NCBI RefSeq assembly: GCF_001421505.1
Contig: NZ_LMKL01000001.1
Span: 310,001 to 374,000, forward strand
Direction: 5' to 3'
From: Sphingomonas sp. Leaf17
GTDB lineage: Bacteria; Pseudomonadota; Alphaproteobacteria; Sphingomonadales; Sphingomonadaceae
DNA: 64,000 nucleotides
Position 1 is the first letter of the stretch, and each line of letters starts with the position of its first letter. This document shows positions 8,489 to 17,174 of this stretch, piece after piece. Below the pieces are notes generated by a model, which saw only the letters and a program-made list of their open reading frames with translations, did not search any database and was not told the DNA's origin. The translations under genes and the position numbers were made by a program.

Positions 8489-9262
8489 TCAGACGTTGAG
8501 CTGCGGAACCTGCTGCGGCGTCTTGCCCTGCTGTGCCTGGCGACCGAAGATGTCGCGCATCAGCGACAGCGAGAACAGATGCGCGTGGATGAGCGGCAGC
8601 ATCCCCGACTTCATCATCTTGCGCAGCTGGTCGCCGCGCAGGTCGTTCAGCTTTTCCTCGTTGATCATCTGGAAACCGCGATAGATGAACGGCTGGTCCG
8701 CGCCCTCGGGCTGGATCGACACTTCGCCGTCCATCAGCAGCTCCATCTGGCGCAGTTCGGCCATGAACCCCTGCGTCCGCGCGCCGGCCTGCTCGAACGT
8801 CTCGTTGAACGCCAGCACCGCCTTGGTCAGCTCGGTCGGCTGGCCATTCTCGAACAGGCGCTCGCCATCCTCGAACGGGCCGATCGAATCCGCGGTCGGG
8901 TCGAAACAGAGTGACAGTTCCTGCGCGTCGGGGCGCAGGCGGGCGAGCATGTAGGGATAGCGGCGGATATAGGCCGGGACGTAGACCGCCGGTTCCAGCA
9001 GCTTGCCGTCGTCGCCGATGAAGACGTTCACGCCCTCGTTCAGGCCCATCAGCGCCAGCGGCACGCTGTCCTCACCGATCGAGAACACGATCGGCATGTG
9101 ACGCTGCACCAGCGGAAACTCGTCGACGGTGACGGGGATCGCATGCTGGCCGACCAGGAACGGCGCGCTGTCCTGCGTGCGGATCCGGTAGTCGGCGTGC
9201 TGCTCGCTCGAAAGCGGTTCCAGGCCATTGTAGAAAAGCGGAAGCTGCGGCGCGCTGGCCAT
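8489..9262 (-). CDS. SapC family protein
   Basis: Protein of 257 residues with the SapC domain over nearly its whole length (YRIRTQDSAPFLVGQHAIPVT region and the PAYIRRYPYML segment). The family is widespread in proteobacteria and named after an S-layer-associated gene; its biochemical role is not settled. No signal peptide or membrane span is visible. GGAG lies 8 bases before the ATG. A Gln-rich C-terminus ends the protein. Confidence 0.85.
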   Translation of the reverse strand: MASAPQLPLFYNGLEPLSSEQHADYRIRTQDSAPFLVGQHAIPVTVDEFPLVQRHMPIVFSIGEDSVPLALMGLNEGVNVFIGDDGKLLEPAVYVPAYIRRYPYMLARLRPDAQELSLCFDPTADSIGPFEDGERLFENGQPTELTKAVLAFNETFEQAGARTQGFMAELRQMELLMDGEVSIQPEGADQPFIYRGFQMINEEKLNDLRGDQLRKMMKSGMLPLIHAHLFSLSLMRDIFGRQAQQGKTPQQVPQLNV

Positions 9263-9328
9263 CGGAAAATCTCCAGTCGATACGGAACAAAAGCGCCGGC
9301 GCGAAATGCCGGATACTGGCGCGAGGCT

Positions 9329-10777
9329 TTATGGTGCGGGAGGGGACGGCGCAAGCGCGACGAGTTTGCCGGGGTTCAGGATCCCCAGCGGGTCGAGCGC
9401 CGCCTTGATCCCGCGCAATGCCGCCATCCGCGCCGGCGACGACAGGCGGGCCAGTTCGTCGCGCTTCATCTGGCCGATGCCGTGTTCGGCCGAAATCGAC
9501 CCGCCGACGCCGACGACCAAGTCGTGGACGAAGCGGGTGACGACCGGCGCATGCTCGGCATACCAGACCGCCGGGTCCATGCCGGCGGGCGCCCGGACAT
9601 GGAAATGGACGTTGCCGTCGCCCAGATGGCCAAAGCCACTGGCGTGCGTGCCGGGGAAGCGCGCGTCGCAGGTGCGGGCGGCGTCGATCATGAAATCGGG
9701 CATGGCATCGATCGGCACCGAAATGTCGTGCTGTGTCGCCGGTCCCTTCGCGCGCTCGGACGCCGAAATGGAGTCGCGGATCCGCCAGAAGGCGTCGGCC
9801 TGCCCCTCGCTGGCGGCGATGACGACGTCACGGACCAGACTGTGGTCCAGCGCGTCGGCCAGCAGATCCTCCAGCACCGCGGCCGGCGGCCGCTGCGCCG
9901 GATCGGTCGCGGTCGCCTCGATCAGGACATGCCAGGGGTGCGCGCCCTCCAGCGGCGCGCGGGCATCGGCCACATGCGCCAGCACGGCCTTCAGCGATTC
10001 GTCGGGCAGCAGTTCGAAACTCTCGATCGTCGGCGTCGCGGCTTCCATCCGGCGCAACAGGCGCAAGGCGACCTGCGGGCTGTCGACGCCGACCCACGCC
10101 ACCGCCCGCGCAACGATCGCCGGCACCAGCCGCAACGCCGCCGCGGTGACGATGCCCAGCGTCCCCTCCGCGCCGACCAGCATCTGCGTCAGGTCGTAAC
10201 CGCGATTATCCTTGCGCAGCACCGACAGGCCATCATGGACCGATCCATCAGCCAGCACCGCCTCGACCCCCGCCACCAGCCCGCGCATCGTCCCGAAGCG
10301 CAGCACCTGCGTGCCCCCCGCATTGGTCGACACCAGCCCGCCGATCGTGGCCGTGCCGCGCGCGCCCAGCGTGAGCGGAAACCGTCGGCCGACCGCGAGT
10401 GCGGCATCGTTCAGCGTCTGCAGGATCACCCCGCCCTCGGCCACCGCGATATTGGCGTCGGCATCGACGCTGCGGATCCGGTTCAGCCGGCGCAGCGACA
10501 GGATGAAGGCGGATCCGTCACCTGGCGGCGTCGCCCCGCCGACCATCGAGGTATTACCCCCTTGCGGCACCAGCGCGACGCCGTGCTCGGCCGCCGCCGC
10601 CACGATCAGCGCGACGTCCGCCGTGGTCGCGGGCGACAGGATGGCGGGCGTCGCGCCGTGAAACCGGTCGCGCCAGTCGACCAGCCACGGCGCGATCAGG
10701 TCGGGGTCCGTCACGATCGCCCTGGCATCCAGGCGGGGGGTGATCGCATCGAGCAGGCGGGATTGGGCGGTCAGCAT
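9329..10777 (-). CDS. FAD-binding oxidoreductase (GlcD / D-2-hydroxyglutarate dehydrogenase type)
   Basis: Flavoprotein of about 482 residues with an N-terminal FAD-binding-4 domain (PAILSPATTADV, VPQGGNTSMVGGATP) and a C-terminal FAD-oxidase domain (HGIGQMKRDEL, LDPLGILNPGKL). Members oxidise D-2-hydroxy acids such as D-lactate, glycolate or D-2-hydroxyglutarate; the substrate cannot be fixed from sequence alone. The ATG at 10777 is chosen because it begins MLTAQSRLLDAI, close to family N-termini. Longer starts (10831, 10867) would invade the divergent gene's leader. Confidence 0.88.
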   Translation of the reverse strand: MLTAQSRLLDAITPRLDARAIVTDPDLIAPWLVDWRDRFHGATPAILSPATTADVALIVAAAAEHGVALVPQGGNTSMVGGATPPGDGSAFILSLRRLNRIRSVDADANIAVAEGGVILQTLNDAALAVGRRFPLTLGARGTATIGGLVSTNAGGTQVLRFGTMRGLVAGVEAVLADGSVHDGLSVLRKDNRGYDLTQMLVGAEGTLGIVTAAALRLVPAIVARAVAWVGVDSPQVALRLLRRMEAATPTIESFELLPDESLKAVLAHVADARAPLEGAHPWHVLIEATATDPAQRPPAAVLEDLLADALDHSLVRDVVIAASEGQADAFWRIRDSISASERAKGPATQHDISVPIDAMPDFMIDAARTCDARFPGTHASGFGHLGDGNVHFHVRAPAGMDPAVWYAEHAPVVTRFVHDLVVGVGGSISAEHGIGQMKRDELARLSSPARMAALRGIKAALDPLGILNPGKLVALAPSPPAP

Positions 10778-10866
10778 GGTGGCAGGCCTATCACGCCCAA
10801 ACCTGTCACGCGACACCGGACAATTCATCATCCGTTCAACGTCGCGCGGTAACGACGGAACCTCCA

Positions 10867-11349
10867 ATGCTGCATTCCACCCTCCCCCTCGCGCTGCTGG
10901 CGCTGTCGACGCCGCTTGCCGCCGCCCTCGACCCCGCCATCGCGCAGGATCTGGATGGCGTCGAGGTCGCGCAGGTGACGATCCGTGAACGCATGATTAT
11001 CCGGGTGCCGCGCATGCCGGTGCGCACGCGGACGCCGATCGGCGCGCGTGTATCGCTGCCGCCGGTCGAGCAACGCTGGAAGGAAAAGCGCGGCCCCAAA
11101 TGCATTCCGGCGCAGGCGATGGCCGGGGCGCTGGTGCGCGGCCCCGATACGATCGACCTCATCATGGCCGGCGGAAAGCGCCTGCGCGCGCGGCTGGACG
11201 ACGACTGCAAGCCGCTCGACTTCTATTCGGGGTTCTATCTGCGCCCGTCGGCGGACGGGCAGGTCTGCATCGGCCGGGACTCGGTGCAGGCCCGATCGGG
11301 CGCGATGTGCATGATTACCCGGTTCCGGCGACTGGAGCCGAAGAACTGA
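10867..11349 (+). CDS. Secreted hypothetical protein
   Basis: Protein of 160 residues with an N-terminal signal peptide (hydrophobic LPLALLALSTPLAAA, cleavage near residue 20). The mature part is basic and has four Cys (KCIPA, DDDCKPL, QVCIG, AMCMI) that could form two disulfides in the periplasm. I recognise no domain with certainty. Similar short secreted proteins are common in sphingomonads, but I cannot name a family. It stands alone, 118 bases before the helicase gene. Confidence 0.75.
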   Translation: MLHSTLPLALLALSTPLAAALDPAIAQDLDGVEVAQVTIRERMIIRVPRMPVRTRTPIGARVSLPPVEQRWKEKRGPKCIPAQAMAGALVRGPDTIDLIMAGGKRLRARLDDDCKPLDFYSGFYLRPSADGQVCIGRDSVQARSGAMCMITRFRRLEPKN

Positions 11350-11467
11350 AGAGTCGCGGCCAACCGCCCCGATTCTTGACAATAGTGGTGAAATCGGCGA
11401 GCGCCATCGGACCTGTACCGTCCGCGTCCTGAAGCATCCATGCGCGGCCCATTTTGCGGACACCTGC

Positions 11468-13117
11468 ATGAGCTTTGCCGATCTCGGCCTTTCCGATGAA
11501 CTGCTGAAGGCGGTCAACGACGCCGGCTATACCGAGCCGACACCGATTCAGGCGGGCGCGATCCCGCCGGTGCTGATGATGCGCGACATCATCGGCATCG
11601 CCCAGACCGGCACCGGCAAGACCGCGTCGTTCGTCCTGCCGATGATCGACATCCTCGCCCATGGCCGCAGCCGCGCGCGGATGCCGCGCAGCCTGATCCT
11701 GGAACCGACGCGCGAACTCGCCGCGCAGGTCGCCGAGAACTTCGACAAATACGGCGCGAACTCGAACCTTTCGATGGCGCTGCTGATCGGCGGCGTGTCG
11801 ATGGGCGATCAGCTGGCCGCGCTGGAAAAGGGCGTCGACGTGCTGATCGCGACGCCGGGCCGCCTGATGGACCTGTTCGGTCGCGGCAAGATCATGCTCA
11901 ACGGCTGTTCGCTGCTGGTGATCGACGAGGCCGACCGGATGCTCGACATGGGGTTCATCCCCGACATCGAGGAAATCTGCACCAAGCTGCCCAAGCAGCG
12001 CCAGACCCTGCTGTTCTCGGCGACCATGCCGCCGCCGATCAAGAAGCTGGCGGACAAGTTCCTCGACAACCCGAAGATGATCGAGGTGTCGCGCCCGGCG
12101 TCGACCAACCTGAACATCACCCAGTACATCGTTTCGGTCGCGTCGCAGTCGGCCAAGCGTGACCGGCTGAAAAGCCTGCTGGAGCAGGTCGAAGTGACCA
12201 ACGCCATCATCTTCTGCAACCGCAAGACGACGGTGCGCGAGTTGAACAAGACGTTGCGCCAGGCCGGTTACAAGTCGGGTGAGATCCACGGCGACATCGA
12301 CCAGAACCAGCGCCTCGCCGAACTGGAACTGTTCAAGAGCGGTGCGGTCAACGTACTGGTCGCCAGCGACGTCGCCGCGCGCGGGCTGGATATCAAGGGC
12401 GTCAGCACGGTCATCAACTATGACGCGCCGTGGCACCCGGACGATTACGTCCACCGCATCGGCCGCACCGGCCGCGCGGGGGCCACCGGCACCGCCTATA
12501 CCTTCGTCACGCCGGACGACGCCGAGAATCTGACCAACATCGAAAAGCTGACCGGACAGAAGATCGAACGGCTTGACGCAGCGAAGGCCGTGTCCACGCC
12601 AGCCGCCGAGGAAGATACGGCACCCGCCGGTGACCGCCGTCGCGCACGCAGCGCCCGGCCGGACGCGACCGATACCCGCGCCGCCGAAACCGAAGGCCGC
12701 GGCCGACGCCCGCGACGCGACCGCGACGAGCCTCGCGCGACGCGGGTCGAGACACCGGCCATCGCCGCCACCGACATCGACGTCGCCGAACAGCCCGCGC
12801 CTACCCCTGTCGACCGGCGTCCCGCACGCGACGACGACGGCCGGCGGTCGCGCGGCGGCGGTCGCCGACCCGATCGCGACGCACCGATCGCGGCCGAACC
12901 GGCGGTCATCGAAGCCGATGTCGCCGAGCGTCCGCAGCCGTCGCGCCTGCCAGCGCAGCGCAGCGCGCCGACCTGGCCCGACGCACCGCGTTCGGGTCGC
13001 GACGACGACACCCGGCGTTCACGCGGCGGCGGTCGTCGGCAGGATCGCGACGACGGTCCCGACGATGGCTGGAACGGGCCGATCCCCGAGTTCCTGAAGG
13101 CCGTCATCGGCGTCTGA
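11468..13117 (+). CDS. DEAD-box RNA helicase (RhlE-like)
   Basis: ATP-dependent RNA helicase of 549 residues. Core motifs in order: Q motif EPTPIQ, motif I AQTGTGKT, Ia PTRELAAQ, Ib TPGRL, II DEAD (VIDEADRMLDMGF), III SAT, IV IIFCN, V ASDVAARGLDI and VI HRIGRTGRAG. After about residue 375 comes a long disordered tail rich in Arg, Asp and Pro with several RRSRGGGRR-type repeats, typical of RhlE-group RNA-binding extensions used in ribosome assembly and cold adaptation. It is followed after 5 bases by the DUF1289 gene. Confidence 0.93.
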   Translation: MSFADLGLSDELLKAVNDAGYTEPTPIQAGAIPPVLMMRDIIGIAQTGTGKTASFVLPMIDILAHGRSRARMPRSLILEPTRELAAQVAENFDKYGANSNLSMALLIGGVSMGDQLAALEKGVDVLIATPGRLMDLFGRGKIMLNGCSLLVIDEADRMLDMGFIPDIEEICTKLPKQRQTLLFSATMPPPIKKLADKFLDNPKMIEVSRPASTNLNITQYIVSVASQSAKRDRLKSLLEQVEVTNAIIFCNRKTTVRELNKTLRQAGYKSGEIHGDIDQNQRLAELELFKSGAVNVLVASDVAARGLDIKGVSTVINYDAPWHPDDYVHRIGRTGRAGATGTAYTFVTPDDAENLTNIEKLTGQKIERLDAAKAVSTPAAEEDTAPAGDRRRARSARPDATDTRAAETEGRGRRPRRDRDEPRATRVETPAIAATDIDVAEQPAPTPVDRRPARDDDGRRSRGGGRRPDRDAPIAAEPAVIEADVAERPQPSRLPAQRSAPTWPDAPRSGRDDDTRRSRGGGRRQDRDDGPDDGWNGPIPEFLKAVIGV

Positions 13118-13122
13118 ACCCG

Positions 13123-13332
13123 GTGAGCGGTATCGTCACCATCGTGCCGCCGGAGCCAGCCGACACGGCCTCCCCGTGCACCCTGGTGTGCACGATGGAT
13201 GGCAGAACCGGCTGGTGCTACGGCTGTGGCCGGACCATCGACGAGATCGCCGGCTGGAGCAGCCTGTCGTTCGACGCCCGCCGCGCGGTGCGGGCGCAAC
13301 TACCGGCGCGGATGGCGATGTTCGGGCAGTAG
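13123..13332 (+). CDS. DUF1289 domain protein
   Basis: Small protein of 69 residues with the DUF1289 pattern: CTLVC, then WCYGCGRT, DEIAGW and a short helix. The four Cys could bind a metal. Start GTG at 13123, five bases after the helicase stop, so the two are probably co-transcribed. Family function is unknown. Confidence 0.85.
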   Translation: MSGIVTIVPPEPADTASPCTLVCTMDGRTGWCYGCGRTIDEIAGWSSLSFDARRAVRAQLPARMAMFGQ

Positions 13333-13354
13333 GAATTCAGGGGGACGGCTGACT

Positions 13355-14137
13355 TTACTGCGGCAATGTCCAGTTGACCTTCTTTTCGTCCCACGCGATC
13401 ACCGGCGCGCCATCCTTATCCTTTGCTGGCGTATAACGCGCGCGCCGCAGGAAGGCGCGACAGGTTGCGGAATCGAGCGATTCACTGCCTGACGTCTGGA
13501 TTACACGGCAATCGGTGATGGCTCCGGTCACACCGATGGTCAAAAGCATGGCGGTGGTACCTTCCTTGCCGGCACGAACGGCATCCGTCGGATAATCATC
13601 GGTCGAAATCCAGCTTGCCGGCGCAATTGCCTCCGCCGGCGTCGCGGTTTTCGCCACGGTCGCCAGGTCGACCCCCCATTTGGTCATTTGCGCCTCGCGG
13701 CAGCTTTTTAGAGCTTTGACCGTCTTCGGCGTTGCATTCAGCGCCAGCGGCGGCAGGACGGCATCTTCAAGAGATATGCTGATGTTCGTGGCCATTAGCA
13801 TGCCTACGAACGCCTTATCCTCAACGTCGATCCGCACCGCACGTCCTTGCTCGTCAGCTAGCGTCTTGCTTGCATATGCCCCTTCGAACCGCTCCCCCGA
13901 AGGCAAGGTGATCGCCGCCGTCCCGAACGGCATTTTGATCGCCATCCCTTGCGGCAGAAGCAGAATTACCACACCGTAACCGTTCATCAGCGATGGTTGC
14001 AGGCCCATGGAGAGGGTCTTTCCTCCACCGGCATAGGCGTGGGACAGAACGCACCGTGATGCGCCGTAATCCAGTGCCCATTTGCCCACTGGATCCAGCG
14101 GCGCTGGCGGCCCTGCTACCGTCGACACTGCGGCCAA
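13355..14137 (-). CDS. TonB C-terminal-domain-like secreted protein, start uncertain
   Basis: About 260 residues. The last 85 residues resemble a TonB C-terminal domain used as an envelope module (AMLLTIGVTGAITDCRVIQ and the following CRAFLRRARYTPA). There is no N-terminal membrane anchor, no Pro-rich spacer, and no exbB/exbD nearby. The 14137 TTG has no ribosome-binding site. The frame stays open further upstream, where GGGGGAGG is followed six bases later by an in-frame ATA (14158). Reading from there gives a convincing signal peptide (TAWATILAAVSTVAG), so the true start may be a rare ATA or a mutated ATG. Convergent with DUF1289. Confidence 0.65.
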   Translation of the reverse strand: MAAVSTVAGPPAPLDPVGKWALDYGASRCVLSHAYAGGGKTLSMGLQPSLMNGYGVVILLLPQGMAIKMPFGTAAITLPSGERFEGAYASKTLADEQGRAVRIDVEDKAFVGMLMATNISISLEDAVLPPLALNATPKTVKALKSCREAQMTKWGVDLATVAKTATPAEAIAPASWISTDDYPTDAVRAGKEGTTAMLLTIGVTGAITDCRVIQTSGSESLDSATCRAFLRRARYTPAKDKDGAPVIAWDEKKVNWTLPQ

Positions 14138-14235
14138 AATAGTCGCCCAGGCTGTTATGCTATGCCTCCCCCAATCGCCTGTAAAAAATCACGCCGTTGT
14201 CGGTCGCACTGAACTGCCGGGGAGCAAACGGCGTA

Positions 14236-14847
14236 TCAGCCCGCCAGCAACCCGTTGTCGATCGCCGCCGCGCGCGCATAGGCCGGACGCGACGTCAGCC
14301 GGTCCAGATAGGCCATGAACGCATCCCGCTTCGGCAGCGTCCCGAACTGCGTGCCCCACATCACCTGGCTGCCGGCATAGACGTCAGCAGCGGTGAATCG
14401 ATCGCCGGCAATATAGGAGCGCGCGGACACCGCCTGTTCCAGCACGTCGACCATCGTGTCATAGATGCCATAACCGGCCATCCGGCTCTGATCGGCGGTC
14501 GGGGTGAAGCCCATCGACCGGTTGGTGACCGCCTGCTCGACCGGCCCGGCGGCGAAGAACAGCCAGCGGTAATAGTCGGCGCGCTCATCGGCGCGCGGGG
14601 CCAGGCCGGCGTCGGGAAACGCGTCGGCCAGATAGGCGCAGATCGCCGCGCATTCCGTCACGACCCGGCCGCGGTGAACGATTGCCGGCACCTTGCCCAT
14701 CGGGTTGACCGCGACGAAGGCGGGTTCCTTCATCACGGCATAATTGACGACAACGGTGTCATAGGCCGCGCCGACCTCCTCCAGCATCCAGCGGGCGATG
14801 CGCCCGCGCGACATCGGGTTGGTGTAGAAAACCAGATCGGCTGCCAT
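14236..14847 (-). CDS. Glutathione S-transferase family protein
   Basis: Cytosolic GST of 203 residues. The N-terminal thioredoxin-like half includes NPMSRGRIARWMLEE, the cis-Pro in MGKVPAI and the glutathione gamma-Glu contact VTECAAICAYL; the C-terminal half is all-helical. Ser13 in the MSRGR motif is the likely catalytic residue, as in beta/zeta-like GSTs. It stands between two minus-strand genes with gaps of about 50-100 bases. The substrate is unknown; conjugation of electrophiles is the family role. Confidence 0.88.
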   Translation of the reverse strand: MAADLVFYTNPMSRGRIARWMLEEVGAAYDTVVVNYAVMKEPAFVAVNPMGKVPAIVHRGRVVTECAAICAYLADAFPDAGLAPRADERADYYRWLFFAAGPVEQAVTNRSMGFTPTADQSRMAGYGIYDTMVDVLEQAVSARSYIAGDRFTAADVYAGSQVMWGTQFGTLPKRDAFMAYLDRLTSRPAYARAAAIDNGLLAG

Positions 14848-14893
14848 CGTCCGTTACTCCCAAAAAGACCGCCGCTATCGACCGCGACCCGGC

Positions 14894-15775
14894 TCAGCCG
14901 TCAAGCATCGTGTGCAGGAACGCGGTGGTCCGTCCCCAGGCCAGATCGGCCGCCGCCTTGTCGTACCGCTCGACCGAGGTGTCGTTGTTGAATGCGTGGT
15001 CGACCCCGTCATAGGTGAACGCCGTGACGGTCTTGCCCGCCGCCGCCAGCGCCGCGGCCCAGGGCAGGCCGGTCGCGTTCACCCGCGCGTCCTTGCCGGC
15101 ATAGTGCAGCATCAAGGCCGCCTGCACCTTTGCCGCCTCCGCCGGCGCGGGGGCCGGTCCGTAATAGGGTACGCCGGCGGTCAGCACATCGCCCGCCGCC
15201 ACCGCCAGCCGGTTCACCAGACCGCCGCCCCAGCAGAAGCCGACCGCGCCCGCCTTCCCCGTCGTCGATCGCAGGCCCCTCAGCCGGTCCAGCGTCGCCA
15301 CGCCCTGCGCCACGACCGCATCATAATCCGCCTTGCCGATCAGCGTGCGGGCGGCATCCTCGTCGGCCGGCGTTCCGCCCTGCGCGGACAGGAAGTCGGG
15401 CGCGACGACGAAGAACCCCGCCAGCGCCATCCGCCGGGCGACATCCTCGATATGCGGAGTCAGCCCGCGATTTTCGTGAATCACCATCACCGCGCCAAGC
15501 TTGCCTGGCCGATCGGTCGGCCGTGCGAAATAGCCGGTCATCGTCCCGCGTCCCGCGCCCAGACCGTAGCTCCCTTTACGCGTGCGCAGGCGCGGATCGT
15601 CGGGCACGACAACGGCTGCGGCGGCCGGCGATGCGGCGATGCCGAGGATCAGGGCCTCCGCCGCCGCGACCGATCCGGCCAGTGCCGTCATCTGCCGCAA
15701 CAGCGTGCGGCGGTCGTGGTGCTCGTGGGTGAAGGCGTCATACAACTGGACGGCCCGGTCGCGCAGATCCGACAT
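14894..15775 (-). CDS. Dienelactone hydrolase family protein
   Basis: Alpha/beta hydrolase of 293 residues. After about 55 residues holding a signal- or anchor-like segment (LAGSVAAAEALILGIAASPAAA), the DLH domain shows the Cys nucleophile in GFCWGGG, an Asp in GKDARVN and the His in GVDHAFNN, the complete Cys-Asp-His triad. YafA/DLH-type enzymes of this size often carry a twin-Arg-like N-terminus; here RRTLLRQM precedes the hydrophobic stretch. It probably acts on lactones or esters in the envelope, with substrate unknown. Confidence 0.87.
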   Translation of the reverse strand: MSDLRDRAVQLYDAFTHEHHDRRTLLRQMTALAGSVAAAEALILGIAASPAAAAVVVPDDPRLRTRKGSYGLGAGRGTMTGYFARPTDRPGKLGAVMVIHENRGLTPHIEDVARRMALAGFFVVAPDFLSAQGGTPADEDAARTLIGKADYDAVVAQGVATLDRLRGLRSTTGKAGAVGFCWGGGLVNRLAVAAGDVLTAGVPYYGPAPAPAEAAKVQAALMLHYAGKDARVNATGLPWAAALAAAGKTVTAFTYDGVDHAFNNDTSVERYDKAAADLAWGRTTAFLHTMLDG

Positions 15776-15877
15776 TACACTCTCCCGATCGGCCCCTCAC
15801 GGACCTGCCCGATGCTAGACCAGCGCGGGCGGTCCGTCACCCTTGCCCGCGCCGGTCGCGGGTGCGAAACAGGGCAA

Positions 15878-16294
15878 ATGCACCAATCCACCACGCGCAT
15901 CGCCGTCCAGACCCCCGGTCCGGGCATGCTGGAGGTCACCGACCCGGTGGTCCGCTGGGTCGCGGCCCAGCGGATAAATACCGGCCTGCTGACGATCCTG
16001 TGCCAGCATACCTCCGCATCGCTGCTGATCCACGAGAACGCGGCCCCCGCCGCGCGCCGCGATACCGAGGCGTATTTCGCCCGGATCGCCCCCGAGAGCG
16101 ACGCGTACGAGCATGACGACGAGGGACCGGACGACATGCCCGCGCACCTGCGCGCGGCACTGACCCAGCCCAGCCTGTCGATCCCGCTGATCGACGGCGC
16201 ACTGGCGCTTGGTACCTGGCAGGGCCTGTACCTGTTCGAGCATCGCCGGCGGCCGCATCGACGCACGCTCGCGCTCCACCTGATCGGCGCGTGA
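15878..16294 (+). CDS. YjbQ (UPF0047) family protein
   Basis: 138 residues with the UPF0047 signature CQHTSASLLIHENAAP, two conserved His (HDDEGPDDMPAH) and WQGLYLFEHR. Some members show weak thiamine-phosphate synthase activity, but the physiological role is open. The ATG at 15878 follows AGGG. The stop overlaps the start of the tryptophan dioxygenase gene (TGATG), which indicates translational coupling. Confidence 0.88.
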   Translation: MHQSTTRIAVQTPGPGMLEVTDPVVRWVAAQRINTGLLTILCQHTSASLLIHENAAPAARRDTEAYFARIAPESDAYEHDDEGPDDMPAHLRAALTQPSLSIPLIDGALALGTWQGLYLFEHRRRPHRRTLALHLIGA

Positions 16295-17082
16295 TGGGTG
16301 GCCCGACCTATCGCAGCTATCTGCGCCTGCCCGAACTGCTCGACGTACAATCGCCGGTATCGGGCACGCATGACGAACTGCTGTTCATCACCATCCACCA
16401 GGCATCGGAACTGTGGCTGAAGCTGTGCCTGCACGAACTGTGCGAGGCGCGGCGGCGGATCGCGGCCGACGACCTGTCCCCTGCCCTGAAGATGATGGCG
16501 CGGGTCAGCCGGATCCAGGCGCAGATGATCCAGTCGTGGGAGGTGCTGGCGACCATGACGCCGGCCGAATACGGGACGATGCGCGGGTCGCTCGGCGGAT
16601 CGTCGGGGTTTCAGTCGGACCAGTACCGGATGCTGGAGTTCGTGCTCGGCAACCGGTCGCCGGCGATGGCCGCAATGTTCGACGACGAGCCAGCGGTCGC
16701 CGACGCGCTGCGCGCCGAACTGGCCCGTCCCAGCCTGTATGACGAGGCGTTGCGGCTGCTGGCCCGGCGCGGCCTGCCGGTCCCGCCCGCACGGCTCGAC
16801 CGCGACCTGTCGATAGCGGTCCCCGCCGACCGCGCGGTGGAGGCGTGCTGGGCGACCGTTTACGGCGATCCGGATGCCTATTGGGATCTGTACGCGCTGG
16901 CCGAAAAGCTGGTCGATCTGGAATATCACGTCCAGCTCTGGCGGTTCGGCCACCTGAAGACGGTGGAACGGGTGATCGGGTTCAAGACCGGGACCGGCGG
17001 CACCGCCGGCGCGGCCTATCTGGCCCGCGTCCTCGAACAGCGGTTCTTCCCCGAATTGCTGAACGTCCGCACCAGCCTGTGA
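16294..17082 (+). CDS. kynA: Tryptophan 2,3-dioxygenase
   Basis: Cytosolic heme enzyme of 262 residues that opens the indole ring of L-tryptophan to N-formylkynurenine, the first step of the kynurenine pathway. Diagnostic segments: ELLFITIHQASELWLKL near residue 30, FQSDQYRMLE (heme edge), the heme-ligand region LVDLEYHVQLWRFGHLKT, and the substrate loop GFKTGTGGTAG. Start ATG 16294 shares a base with the YjbQ stop; a GTG three bases earlier is less likely. kynU and kynB are not in the window. Confidence 0.95.
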   Translation: MGGPTYRSYLRLPELLDVQSPVSGTHDELLFITIHQASELWLKLCLHELCEARRRIAADDLSPALKMMARVSRIQAQMIQSWEVLATMTPAEYGTMRGSLGGSSGFQSDQYRMLEFVLGNRSPAMAAMFDDEPAVADALRAELARPSLYDEALRLLARRGLPVPPARLDRDLSIAVPADRAVEACWATVYGDPDAYWDLYALAEKLVDLEYHVQLWRFGHLKTVERVIGFKTGTGGTAGAAYLARVLEQRFFPELLNVRTSL

Positions 17083-17115
17083 CCGGGGTGACGACCAGAT
17101 GACAGAAACATCATT

Positions 17116-17133
17116 TGATATAACGTAACATTC
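17116..17133 (+). promoter_or_regulatory. Zur-like operator
   Basis: The reverse complement reads ATGTTACGTTATATCA, close to the alphaproteobacterial Zur consensus ATGTTATAWTATAACAT as I recall it (about 13 of 17 positions). It lies 40-60 bases before the receptor ATG, where a zinc repressor would block transcription. Confidence 0.45.
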
Positions 17134-17174
17134 GGATTACGGCACCGCACCATAAGGTTCACGCGGAGTCGTTC

